From JAZFYD01 sp036443405 (GTDB taxonomy: Bacteria; Planctomycetota; PLA2), in the NCBI GenBank assembly GCA_036443405.1, contig JAZFYD010000140.1, positions 1-10,480 of the forward strand: a DNA stretch of 10,480 nucleotides, read 5' to 3'. A program made the translations under genes and the position numbers. This document shows, piece after piece, positions 1 to 6,670 of this stretch (position 1 is the first letter of the stretch; every line of letters starts with the position of its first letter). The notes under the pieces are model-generated. The model was not told the origin of the DNA, made no database searches, and saw nothing but the letters and a program-made list of their open reading frames with translations.

Positions 1-1
1 A

Positions 2-36
2 CGTGTGGCTCCGACGGCGTAAGCCGTTGGGCAAGA
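2..36. repeat. Palindromic intergenic repeat, copy 1
   Basis: This 35-base unit matches the unit at 96-130 at 33 of 35 positions by eye. Its core at 11-30 is an inverted repeat: arms CCGACGGC and GCCGTTGG around the loop GTAA, so one of the eight pairs is G-T. It is flanked by GTGTGGCT on the left and GCAAGA on the right. It lies at the window edge, so it may be part of a longer array or the end of a neighbouring transcript. Repetition with a conserved stem resembles REP-like or small non-autonomous palindromic elements. Its function is unknown. Confidence 0.7.
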
Positions 37-95
37 CAACACGGGCTCCCACGGCGCCAACCCGAACTGCGCACCACCATCTCAGACGATCCGAC

Positions 96-130
96 CGTGT
101 GGCTCCAACGGCGTCAGCCGTTGGGCAAGA
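96..130. repeat. Palindromic intergenic repeat, copy 2
   Basis: This is the second copy of the 35-base unit, offset 94 bases from the first. Here the stem is perfect: CCAACGGC (105-112), loop GTCA, GCCGTTGG (117-124). The G-to-A change at 107 turns the G-T pair of copy 1 into a Watson-Crick pair. The hairpin ends about 11 bases beyond the 3' CCA of the minus-strand tRNA, so it would lie in the tRNA trailer. No T-run follows on either strand, so it is not a textbook intrinsic terminator. It could still affect 3' end formation or processing. Confidence 0.75.
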
Positions 131-135
131 ATTAA

Positions 136-210
136 TGGAGCCGGCGGCAGGAATTGAACCCGCAACCTACGGTTTACAAAACCGTTGCTCTACCGTTGAG
201 CTACGCCGGC
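136..210 (-). tRNA. tRNA-Thr (anticodon UGU)
   Basis: A complete cloverleaf can be drawn on the minus strand. The acceptor stem GCCGGCG/CGCCGGC is perfect over 7 pairs. The D arm is GCTC/GAGC around a 7-base loop. The anticodon stem is ACGGT/ACCGT with loop TTTGTAA, so the anticodon is TGT (plus-strand positions 176-178), which reads ACA threonine codons. The T arm is GCGGG/CCTGC with loop TTCAATT. The body is 72 bases (139-210), the discriminator base is U, and CCA is encoded at 136-138. No upstream promoter was recognised in the short gap before the divergent PDZ gene. Confidence 0.97.
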
Positions 211-249
211 GGATGGCCCCAACCTTGGTAGTGTAGTGGCGGATTCGGT

Positions 250-708
250 ATGGAGCGAACGTTGGTATTTCCTTTCCTATTGGTTCTCGTCGTGGGCCTC
301 TTCGCGGGCACCCTCGCCGCCGACTCCGCGACTCCACGGATCCACAAACGCGCCGACGCCCTGCTGCGTGTTTCGCACACGCGCTCGTGGCGAGACCGGG
401 TTGTGCTCCGCAGATTCGGCATCCGCGCGCAACGGGTGCATGGGGTTGCTCTTCGGAACGGCGGTCGGGTGAACGGATTCGCGGTTGTTTCGGTTCGCCG
501 CGCGTCCTCCGCCGCCCGGCGCGGGCTGCAACCGGGTGACATCCTGATAGCCCTGCGCGGCGTACCCGTGCGCAGCGGAGATCACCTCCGCGTCGTGCTC
601 GGCGGTTCCGGATTGACGCAGGACGCGGCCATCACGATCGTGCGCCGCGGAAAAATCCGCGCGATTGCGCGGCCCCAATCGGGCAAGCGTGTGTCGAATC
701 CGTCTTGA
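250..708 (+). CDS. Secreted small PDZ-domain protein
   Basis: The product has 152 residues. Residues 1-24 form a signal peptide: a short charged start, a hydrophobic core FPFLLVLVVGLFAGTLAA, and likely cleavage near Ala23-Ala24. A single PDZ-like domain covers about residues 74-140. Its hallmark turn GLQPGDILIALRGVPV (92-107) is followed by the helix region and a closing strand AAITIVRRGK. PDZ domains of this HtrA/RseP type bind C-terminal or extended peptides, but no protease domain is attached, so it probably acts outside the cytoplasm as a binding module or adaptor. The middle, residues 30-70, is Arg-rich and unrecognised. The ATG at 250 is chosen because it gives the complete signal peptide; there is no convincing Shine-Dalgarno site. 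The next gene begins 33 bases downstream, so the two may be cotranscribed. Confidence 0.85.
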   Translation: MERTLVFPFLLVLVVGLFAGTLAADSATPRIHKRADALLRVSHTRSWRDRVVLRRFGIRAQRVHGVALRNGGRVNGFAVVSVRRASSAARRGLQPGDILIALRGVPVRSGDHLRVVLGGSGLTQDAAITIVRRGKIRAIARPQSGKRVSNPS

Positions 709-741
709 CGGCTCTGCAGACCGGGCCTACGTTGGCCGGTC

Positions 742-1710
742 ATGGGAAATCGGTTCTTCTCGCTCGCGTCAGGGCTCACGTCTGGGTTCGCGCTCTTGTT
801 CGCTCTTTCCATCGCACATGCCCAGGATGGCGACACACCCAAAGAGGGCGAGAAGAAGCCGGAGGAGGGCGCTTCGGAGATCACCGAGGCCAATCCCGAG
901 GATGCCAGTAAGCCCGGGCCGGCGGATGCGCTGCCGAGTTACTCGCTGCCTGACAAGAAGAAGAAGATCCTCTCACTCGAGCTCGCGGGTTTCTTCGACT
1001 ACTGGACCGACCGGTACCATTTCCGCGTGCTGTACAAGGCGCCCAACCGTTTCGCGCTCGGCTTTTGGGGCAAACCCGACGGCATTCCCATCGCGGGGTA
1101 CGCCGACCACCGTTTCTTCGCATACGACGCCGAAAACACGCGGATCGTTGCGTGCGAGGCCGTCGGCCAGAAGATCAAACTCCAAGCGGACGGCGACAAA
1201 CTCGTGCTCTCCCACGAGTTCAAGGGCGCGCTCTTCACGGACCGTTACAAGCTCGACCTGAAATCGTTCGGATTGAACTGCGGCGATTCCCTGAAGCGCG
1301 AAGGCACGATGCTTTTGGGCAAAACGGAAGACGAGGACGGGATGAGCGCCACCTTCGACGCGGACGGCCTCGTGCGGAACCTGCAGGTGCTCGTCGAGGG
1401 GGGCACGTCTCCACGATTTCGATTGCACACGGTGCGTGTCAACGGCGACATCGACGACAAGCTTCTGCGCTTCCCGTCGTTCAAGTCGGTCAAGGAGCAC
1501 GGGAAGGTGCTGAAAATGCCGACGCGCGTGGCGTCGCAATACTTCAAACGCGCACTCGCCGCGCGCACCGGACTGAACTACCCGAAAGTCCGCGACCGCA
1601 TGGGAGCGCGGCCGCCCAACTGGGAAAAGGTCGCCGAAAGCGACAAGACGATGGGCGCCGCGTTGAAGAAACTGCTTCCGCCGCCCGTGGTTCCCGCCGA
1701 CTCCAAGTGA
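742..1710 (+). CDS. Secreted protein of unknown function
   Basis: The product has 322 residues. A signal peptide is clear: hydrophobic core about 11-25, then AHA with probable cleavage after Ala27. Residues 29-65 are a low-complexity linker rich in Glu, Lys, Pro and Asp. The folded part, about 75-260, looks mostly beta, with alternating strands such as YHFRVLYKAPNRFALGFWG (92-110) and MSATFDADGLVRNLQVLVEG (201-220). The phrase 'lyk.Pnrf.l.f.g' and the later strands loosely recall LolA/LppX-type periplasmic lipoprotein-sorting or DUF2092-like folds. That is only a resemblance, and no catalytic motif is seen. The C-terminus ends in a Pro-rich tail (LLPPPVVPADSK). It lies 33 bases after the PDZ gene on the same strand and converges on the kinase-fusion gene with a 25-base gap. 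The ATG at 742 is chosen because it precedes the signal peptide. Confidence 0.8.
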   Translation: MGNRFFSLASGLTSGFALLFALSIAHAQDGDTPKEGEKKPEEGASEITEANPEDASKPGPADALPSYSLPDKKKKILSLELAGFFDYWTDRYHFRVLYKAPNRFALGFWGKPDGIPIAGYADHRFFAYDAENTRIVACEAVGQKIKLQADGDKLVLSHEFKGALFTDRYKLDLKSFGLNCGDSLKREGTMLLGKTEDEDGMSATFDADGLVRNLQVLVEGGTSPRFRLHTVRVNGDIDDKLLRFPSFKSVKEHGKVLKMPTRVASQYFKRALAARTGLNYPKVRDRMGARPPNWEKVAESDKTMGAALKKLLPPPVVPADSK

Positions 1711-1735
1711 TGTTGCCGGACACCCGGGTTGGCGC

Positions 1736-3898
1736 TCACGCCGGGTTCTTGAGCAAGTAGATCGGGCGACCAGCTAGCGTCGGCTTGTCCCCAAGGACGA
1801 GCGGCTTTCCGAACGCATCGAGCACGCGGTCGTAATCGATCGGCAGCGACACCTCGCACTCCTCCAGCGCATAGGCAAACGCGACCTCGGCGCCACCAGG
1901 TTTTTGGAAGCGGTACAAGAACGCGCGGTCCGAAAGCTCGCGCCGCTCCAGATAGATCGCATCGCGGAAGTGCTCCAAGAACGCCTCCAGCATGTGAAAC
2001 GCGGGACGGGCGCGCCACTCGCCGCCATCGGGAACATCGTCCACGAGGCCCCCATCGTCCACGAGGCCAAAGTCGGCCGCCGCGAGACGCCACCAATAGA
2101 CGCGGTGGATCATGCCCGATGCGATCGCCATCACGAAGTAGCGCAGCATGAAATCGGCGTAGTCGTCCTCGGTGACCCAGTCGACAAACCCAACCGACGA
2201 GAGCCACCAGTTCACCTCGGAGATGATCACGGTGTCCGCGCACCCCGGTGCGAGCCGAGCCATGCCGCGCGCCATCGCGAACTTGTCGACCGAATCGAGA
2301 CCGAACTGGGTGTTCTCGGGTGCACCGCGCCGATCAACGTAGAGATGCAACGACAGCGCATCGAACTTGACTCCGCGGGGCAGCATCGAGAGCGTCGCGG
2401 CCAGGTAGTGGTACTCGAAGTCGTTGACCGCCGGCCCCATCAAGCGCACGTTGGGATAGCGGCGCCGGATCTCGGCAAACGGCTTCGCGAGGCGGCGGTA
2501 CTCCGACAGACTCCAGATCCCCCACTTCACGCGGTTGACGCAGTGGCCGACCTCCGCCCACTCGAGGATGTCCCCGACACGTTCGAACACAAACGACACG
2601 AACCGATCCCAAGCTTCGGGATCGTTGATCGCGCGGCGGTCCTGGACCATCGCGGCCGCGATCGAGTGGCCGTCGGCGTGGAGTTCGCGCGCGAGATCGG
2701 CCGTGAATACCCACTGCTCCTCTTTTTCGTGATGGCAAAAACGCAGGAGTACCGGAATCTTGCCGAGACGGCGCAGTAGGTCGCGTTCGCGCTGCGCCCG
2801 ATCCGCGCGCGGGTGCAGCGTCATGCCGACAAACTGCTCGACCGGTTTACTGTTTGTCTTGGGCACATACGCGCGGCGTCGCGCGAGCCGGTACCCGATC
2901 CAAGCGGGGACCAACCAGAGGACTGTCGCCAGAAGTTCGATCATGGTTCCGATCGGTGAACGGTGGAGCCAGCGCTCCTTGACACCGAGAGCGCCGATCG
3001 GCTGGCTGCCGCGAGGATCCCAGATCCAATAGTCCCGCGGCGCCGGGTAGCCGCGCTCGCCGGACGCCGCGAGCTCCTTCTTGATGCGCCGTTCCCGGAA
3101 TGGATGCCGCCAAGCGCGCGTCTTGCTGTGCAGCAGGAAACGCAGGACGAACCGTTTTTCCTTGCGATAGAGATCGCGCGTCGGCTGCCCCACGCCGACG
3201 TAGAACTCTCGAAACAGCCGCCGGATGTGCGCGGGCAGCGTGAGCCGGGACAAGTCGAAGGCCCGGTCCCGGAGTCTGAGCGGCTGTCCCCGCACACGGC
3301 CGCGGTTGAGATCGATGAATTGCACGCCCGCCCACTCCATCGGGCCCGTGCGGCGCAGCAGGATGTTTTGGTTCCCCATGTCGCCGTGTTTGATGCCGGC
3401 GTCGTGCATGGGCCGCACCGCTTCCGCCACCGTCTTGAGCAGCGCGCCGATCTTGTCGTGGTACGGTTCGTCGTGATAGAGGTGAATCAGCTCCTCGCGC
3501 AGACTCGACAACCCGTCGCACCAAAGACAGATGTAGAAACTCTCGGCCAGGCGCGGGCCCTCCCAACGCTCGAGGTACGCGATCGGTTCCGGGGTCCCGA
3601 TTCCGTTGGAAAAAAGCGCGGAAGCGACCCGGTAGCTCCGTTCGGCCTTGGAACCCGTGCGTTTCGCGAGACGGCTGCGCAGACGTCCCTGTGCCGGAAA
3701 AGACTTCAGGGCCGCGACGATCGTTGTGTCGGCGTGCGGCAACTCCACGCGGAGCACTGTGCTGCGCAGGCCGAGCCCAAGACCGTCACCCGCCATGTGC
3801 TCGCGCAGCGACGCGAGCGCATCGACGAGCTTCGGGTCGCGCCAACGCGCAGCGAGCTCACCTGAAAACGGCCCGATCTGTTGCGAGTTTTCCGGCAC
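1736..3898 (-). CDS. WaaP/Kdo-type LPS kinase fused to a GH-A-like glycosidase domain
   Basis: The product is about 720 residues if it starts at the GTG at 3898. Residues 40-275 are a lipopolysaccharide-kinase-type domain (WaaP/KdkA/InaA group). It has a Lys in ALKSF (65), a helix Glu (86), the catalytic loop HGDMGNQN (171-178, Asp173, Asn178) and FIDLNR (Asp196) in place of DFG. Such kinases phosphorylate inner-core sugars using ATP. A hydrophobic stretch at about 316-338 may be membrane-embedded. Residues 375-720 look like a TIM-barrel glycoside hydrolase of clan GH-A (GH39/GH5-like), with a nucleophile-type Glu in IISEVNWW (561). At the acid/base strand the sequence is EWAEVGHCVNRVKWG, without the usual Asn-Glu, so hydrolase activity is doubtful. 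The open frame continues upstream into the divergent glycosyltransferase, but that part is a shadow. A TTG at 3943 and an ATG at 3796 are alternative starts; the ATG would trim the N-terminus before the core kinase. Confidence 0.85.
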   Translation of the reverse strand: MPENSQQIGPFSGELAARWRDPKLVDALASLREHMAGDGLGLGLRSTVLRVELPHADTTIVAALKSFPAQGRLRSRLAKRTGSKAERSYRVASALFSNGIGTPEPIAYLERWEGPRLAESFYICLWCDGLSSLREELIHLYHDEPYHDKIGALLKTVAEAVRPMHDAGIKHGDMGNQNILLRRTGPMEWAGVQFIDLNRGRVRGQPLRLRDRAFDLSRLTLPAHIRRLFREFYVGVGQPTRDLYRKEKRFVLRFLLHSKTRAWRHPFRERRIKKELAASGERGYPAPRDYWIWDPRGSQPIGALGVKERWLHRSPIGTMIELLATVLWLVPAWIGYRLARRRAYVPKTNSKPVEQFVGMTLHPRADRAQRERDLLRRLGKIPVLLRFCHHEKEEQWVFTADLARELHADGHSIAAAMVQDRRAINDPEAWDRFVSFVFERVGDILEWAEVGHCVNRVKWGIWSLSEYRRLAKPFAEIRRRYPNVRLMGPAVNDFEYHYLAATLSMLPRGVKFDALSLHLYVDRRGAPENTQFGLDSVDKFAMARGMARLAPGCADTVIISEVNWWLSSVGFVDWVTEDDYADFMLRYFVMAIASGMIHRVYWWRLAAADFGLVDDGGLVDDVPDGGEWRARPAFHMLEAFLEHFRDAIYLERRELSDRAFLYRFQKPGGAEVAFAYALEECEVSLPIDYDRVLDAFGKPLVLGDKPTLAGRPIYLLKNPA
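2035..2068. repeat. 18-base in-frame tandem duplication
   Basis: The 16-mer CATCGTCCACGAGGCC occurs at 2035-2050 and again at 2053-2068, a period of 18 bases or six codons. On the minus strand it encodes GLVDDG-GLVDDV (residues about 611-622) in a loop near the end of the glycosidase-like domain. It keeps the frame, so it looks like a recent slippage duplication in an acidic surface loop. Confidence 0.8.
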
Positions 3899-3952
3899 GA
3901 AGCGGCAACGATACCCGTTGGAACCGTCTGACCAAGGGTGCAAGTTCCTACA
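3899..3952. other. Divergent intergenic region between kinase fusion and glycosyltransferase
   Basis: These 54 bases separate the chosen starts of two genes pointing away from each other, so promoters for both should lie here or inside the neighbouring coding ends. I found no convincing -35/-10 pair on either strand. A TACAAT at 3949-3954 overlaps the glycosyltransferase ATG and so cannot be its ordinary -10 box. If the minus-strand gene starts at TTG 3943 instead, the gap shrinks to 9 bases. Confidence 0.35.
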
Positions 3953-5068
3953 ATGCCGAGCATCCGCATCCTCTTGGCGACAACAACGACAAGTCCGGGT
4001 GGTGGCGCGGTGCATGTCATGTCGCTCGCACGCGCGCTGGCCGCGCGCGAGTTCGATGTTGGGATTGCGGCTCCGCCGGGGACACCCGTCTTCGAGTGGG
4101 CCGCGCCGGACGGCGGCGAGTTCGCCGGCACGCGTTACGCGCTCCGGGCGCGCGGCCCGTTGGATCCGTTCGCCGCACTCCGATTGCGGACGATCCTGCG
4201 GAAGAACGACTACGACGTGCTGCACGTGCACGCCTCCAAACTCGTGCGTCCCGCCGCTTGGGTTCGCCGGCTCCCCGGAGGAAAACCGACCGTCTTCACG
4301 CCGCACTTTCCGTTGATGCGGCGCCGGCGGGCGATCTACCGCTGGCACCTCGCGCGGCTCGATCGGTTCCTGGCCGTATCGCTGTCGATGCACACCCGGC
4401 TTCAAGAATCCTGCGGGGTCACAGCGGATCGTGTGGCGACCATCCCCCACTGGCTCGACACGGCCCGCATCGACGCCGGTCCCAGGAAACCCGGAGCCGC
4501 GTCGCGGACCACCGTGGCGTTCGGAGTCGTTGGATCGATCACTCCCCGAAAAGGACAAGAGGAGTTCCTGGAGGCGGGCCGGACTCTGTTTTCGCAGGGC
4601 GCCCACGAGACGAGGTTCGTGATCGCGGGTGTGAACAAACATGCCGACAAGCGCTACCTCAAGCGACTCGAACGGCTGGCCGAGAAACCGGAGCTCGCCG
4701 GCCGCGTGCGGTTTCTTCCGTGGCAGGATCCTCGCCGCGTCCTCGAACAGCTCGATGTCGTCGTGGTGCCCTCATGGGCCGAGGCGTTCTCCCTCGCCGC
4801 GCTCGAGGGACTCGCGGCCGGCTTGCCGGTGATCGCCACGGACGCCGGCGGTCCGAAGATCATCGTGCGCGATGGGAAGTCGGGTCTGCTCGTGCCGCCG
4901 CGCGACGTCGATGCGCTGGCGGAAGCGATGCAACGCCTGCTGGATTCGCAGGATCTTCGGGATCGTCTCGGTGCGGCCGGCGCAAGCGACGTCGTAAACC
5001 GTTTCTCCGAAAAGCGCGCGCTCGACGCCTACGTCGCCATGTACGCCGCACTCTCCGACCGCGTCTAG
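3953..5068 (+). CDS. Glycosyltransferase family 4 (GT-B fold)
   Basis: The product has 371 residues, the usual length for GT4 enzymes, which transfer a sugar from a nucleotide-sugar donor with retained configuration. The N-terminal Rossmann half begins IRILLATTTTSPGGGAVHV, the acceptor-side glycine loop, at about 4-22. The C-terminal donor-binding half begins about 188 with FGVVGSITPRKGQEEFLEA, including the Arg199-Lys200 pair that usually contacts the donor phosphates. It carries the EX7E motif at Glu277 and Glu285 (EAFSLAALE), followed by GLPVIATDAGGPKIIV. No transmembrane segment is seen, so it is probably cytosolic or membrane-associated from the inside. The ATG at 3953 starts directly before the first strand; an in-frame GTG at 3938 would add five residues. 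It leads a plus-strand cluster and diverges from an LPS-kinase-type gene, which supports a role in surface polysaccharide or LPS-core assembly. Donor and acceptor cannot be read from the sequence. Confidence 0.93.
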   Translation: MPSIRILLATTTTSPGGGAVHVMSLARALAAREFDVGIAAPPGTPVFEWAAPDGGEFAGTRYALRARGPLDPFAALRLRTILRKNDYDVLHVHASKLVRPAAWVRRLPGGKPTVFTPHFPLMRRRRAIYRWHLARLDRFLAVSLSMHTRLQESCGVTADRVATIPHWLDTARIDAGPRKPGAASRTTVAFGVVGSITPRKGQEEFLEAGRTLFSQGAHETRFVIAGVNKHADKRYLKRLERLAEKPELAGRVRFLPWQDPRRVLEQLDVVVVPSWAEAFSLAALEGLAAGLPVIATDAGGPKIIVRDGKSGLLVPPRDVDALAEAMQRLLDSQDLRDRLGAAGASDVVNRFSEKRALDAYVAMYAALSDRV

Positions 5069-5077
5069 TATGGCGAC

Positions 5078-5971
5078 GTGCGATTCGCGATCGTGATCCT
5101 GCTGGTGCTCGGACTCGGCGGCTGGATGCTGCACTTGACGACACCGGACGGGCCGCCCGGAAAGCTCGGCTCCACGGTGAAGGTGGCTGCGATCCAGTGC
5201 CCATCTCGTCTGGGCGACGTCCAGTACAACCGCGCCCATCTCACGAGATTGATCGAACGCGCGAACGAAAACGGGGCGCAGATCGTCGTGCTTCCCGAAA
5301 CCGCCATCACGGGGTATCTCTCCCAGGATCTGAAGCGCAACTGGCACGTGTCCGGCCGGCCGATCGACGACGCGTTCACCGGCGTCGATCCAAAACCGTT
5401 CGCGGAGACGGTGCCCGGCGAATCGACGCGGCACTTCTGCGCGCTCGCGGACCGTTTGAACCTCTACCTGACGATCCCCCTGCTCGAGGTCGAAGAGGGG
5501 CGGTACCACAACACCGTCTGCCTTGCGGCGCCCGACGGCAAGCTCGTCGCGCATTACCGCAAGCTCACGCCGTGGCCGCATCCGGAGCAGTCGTGGGCGA
5601 CACCCGGCGACCGCGGCGTGCAGACCTACGACACGGAATACGGCCGTGTGGGCCTCGCCATATGTTTCGACATCCACACGATCCTGGACAGCTACAAAGA
5701 GCATGACCTGTGGGCGCTGCTCTACCCGATCGCGTGGGTCGACGAGAGCCACCCGACGCTTTGGTTCCGCCAACTTCTGCCCCATCGCGTGAAGCAATAC
5801 GGCCACCACCTGATCGGCGCCAACTGGAGCGTGGAACAGGAGCAGGACTGGGCCGGGTATGGCTACTCGACGATCATCGACGCCTACGGCAATATCCTGG
5901 CGCAGGCCGAGACGCGCGTCGGAGACGAGATCATCTACGCCGAGCTGGACTACACGTTGGGCAGTGAATGA
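5078..5971 (+). CDS. Membrane-anchored nitrilase-superfamily (carbon-nitrogen) hydrolase
   Basis: The product has 297 residues. Residues 3-20 are a hydrophobic N-terminal anchor or signal segment. The rest is a nitrilase-fold domain with the full Glu-Lys-Cys triad: Glu74 in VLPETAITGY, Lys162 in YRKLTPWPHPE and Cys196 in LAICFDIH. These enzymes hydrolyse amides or nitriles, or transfer acyl groups. The CFDI motif, the following YPIAWV, and GANWS...GYGYSTIIDAYG loosely recall the biotinidase/vanin side of the superfamily, but the substrate cannot be assigned. The GTG at 5078 is the only plausible start: the frame is the same as that of the glycosyltransferase, whose TAG stop lies three codons upstream. 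The gap of nine bases implies cotranscription. The last four bases overlap the next start as ATGA, suggesting coupled translation. The anchor would place the catalytic domain outside the cytoplasmic membrane if oriented as a signal anchor. Confidence 0.92.
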   Translation: MRFAIVILLVLGLGGWMLHLTTPDGPPGKLGSTVKVAAIQCPSRLGDVQYNRAHLTRLIERANENGAQIVVLPETAITGYLSQDLKRNWHVSGRPIDDAFTGVDPKPFAETVPGESTRHFCALADRLNLYLTIPLLEVEEGRYHNTVCLAAPDGKLVAHYRKLTPWPHPEQSWATPGDRGVQTYDTEYGRVGLAICFDIHTILDSYKEHDLWALLYPIAWVDESHPTLWFRQLLPHRVKQYGHHLIGANWSVEQEQDWAGYGYSTIIDAYGNILAQAETRVGDEIIYAELDYTLGSE

Positions 5972-6648
5972 GTGCGCCGGCGCGCGAAATCCGGTTCCTC
6001 GCGACTCGAAGCTCCGGCGAAGTGTCGGCGTTGCTCATCCGTCCGCGCGACGCGTTCGCGCTCTACGTGTTCAGCCACGGCGCCGGCGCGGGCATGCGTC
6101 ATGTGTTCATGGAGGAGTTCTCGCAGGCGCTCGCGAAGCACGGGGTCGCCACCTTCCGCTACCACTTCCCCTACATGGAAGCGGGCCGGCGCGCACCGAG
6201 CCCGCGCCCGGTGCTTCTCAAAACCGTGCGGGCGGCGGTTCACGCAGCGGGCGAAGCCGCGCCGGACCTGCCGCGGTTCGCGGGCGGCAAATCCATGGGC
6301 GGCCGCATGACGTCGATGGCGGCGGCGGCGGAATCGCTTCCGGAGATTCGCGGTTTGGTGTTCGTGGGGTTCCCGCTGCATCCGGCCGGCCGGGAATCGA
6401 CGGACCGCGGCGACCACCTGGCCGACGTCTCCGTTCCTCTTTTGTTTCTGCAGGGCACCCGCGACAAACTCGCGCAACTCGACTTGCTACGGCCCATCGT
6501 CTCGCCGTTGGATTGTCACGCCACGCTGCACGAGGTCGAGGGCGCGGACCACGGATTTTCGGTGCTGAAACGGTCTGGCCGCACGGACGCCGACGTCATG
6601 CGTGAACTCGCGGAGACCAGCGCGGCTTGGATGCGGGATCGCGCTTAG
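5968..6648 (+). CDS. KANL3/Tex30-type alpha/beta hydrolase
   Basis: The product has 226 residues with no signal peptide, so it is probably cytosolic. It has a compact alpha/beta-hydrolase fold: the oxyanion-side motif FSHGAGAGMRHVFMEE (35-50), the nucleophile elbow GKSMGGRM with Ser109, the acid Asp166 in LFLQGTRDKL, and His195 in VEGADHGFSVL. The GAGA turn after SHG and the elbow GKSMGG are typical of the KANL3/Tex30 family (dienelactone-hydrolase-like), whose bacterial members are mostly uncharacterised esterase-like proteins. Its length fits the family. It overlaps the nitrilase gene by four bases (ATGA) and is probably the last gene of the operon. It converges on the propeller gene at 6671 with a 22-base gap in which no terminator hairpin was seen. 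The substrate is unknown. Confidence 0.92.
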   Translation: MSAPAREIRFLATRSSGEVSALLIRPRDAFALYVFSHGAGAGMRHVFMEEFSQALAKHGVATFRYHFPYMEAGRRAPSPRPVLLKTVRAAVHAAGEAAPDLPRFAGGKSMGGRMTSMAAAAESLPEIRGLVFVGFPLHPAGRESTDRGDHLADVSVPLLFLQGTRDKLAQLDLLRPIVSPLDCHATLHEVEGADHGFSVLKRSGRTDADVMRELAETSAAWMRDRA

Positions 6649-6670
6649 CCGGACTCGTCTGCCCCCAACG

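Noticed and set aside
40..60. Possible third, degenerate copy of the palindromic repeat
   Set aside because: GGCTCCCACGGCGCCA resembles the left arm, but the right arm is missing, and the match is too short to separate from chance in GC-rich DNA.
3..236. Plus-strand open frame containing MEPAAGIEPATYGLQNRC
   Set aside because: It is the antisense translation of the tRNA-Thr gene, a well-known false protein, and it also runs over the palindromic repeats.
1711..1745. Possible bidirectional terminator between convergent genes
   Set aside because: Only a GGCG/CGCC stem of four pairs is seen, partly inside the coding end, with no T-run on either strand.
3899..3952. Sigma-70-type promoters in the divergent gap
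   Set aside because: TTGGAA/TACAAT on the plus strand have wrong spacing and overlap the start codon; TTGGTC/TATCGT on the minus strand have poor consensus.
3899..4642. N-terminal extension of the kinase-fusion frame
   Set aside because: It runs antisense through the well-supported glycosyltransferase gene, has no family features and is rich in Arg, Cys and Pro, as expected of a shadow frame.
3691..5706. Long plus-strand open frame of 671 codons
   Set aside because: It overlaps the glycosyltransferase and nitrilase genes in another frame and is strongly Arg-rich, typical of a GC-rich shadow.
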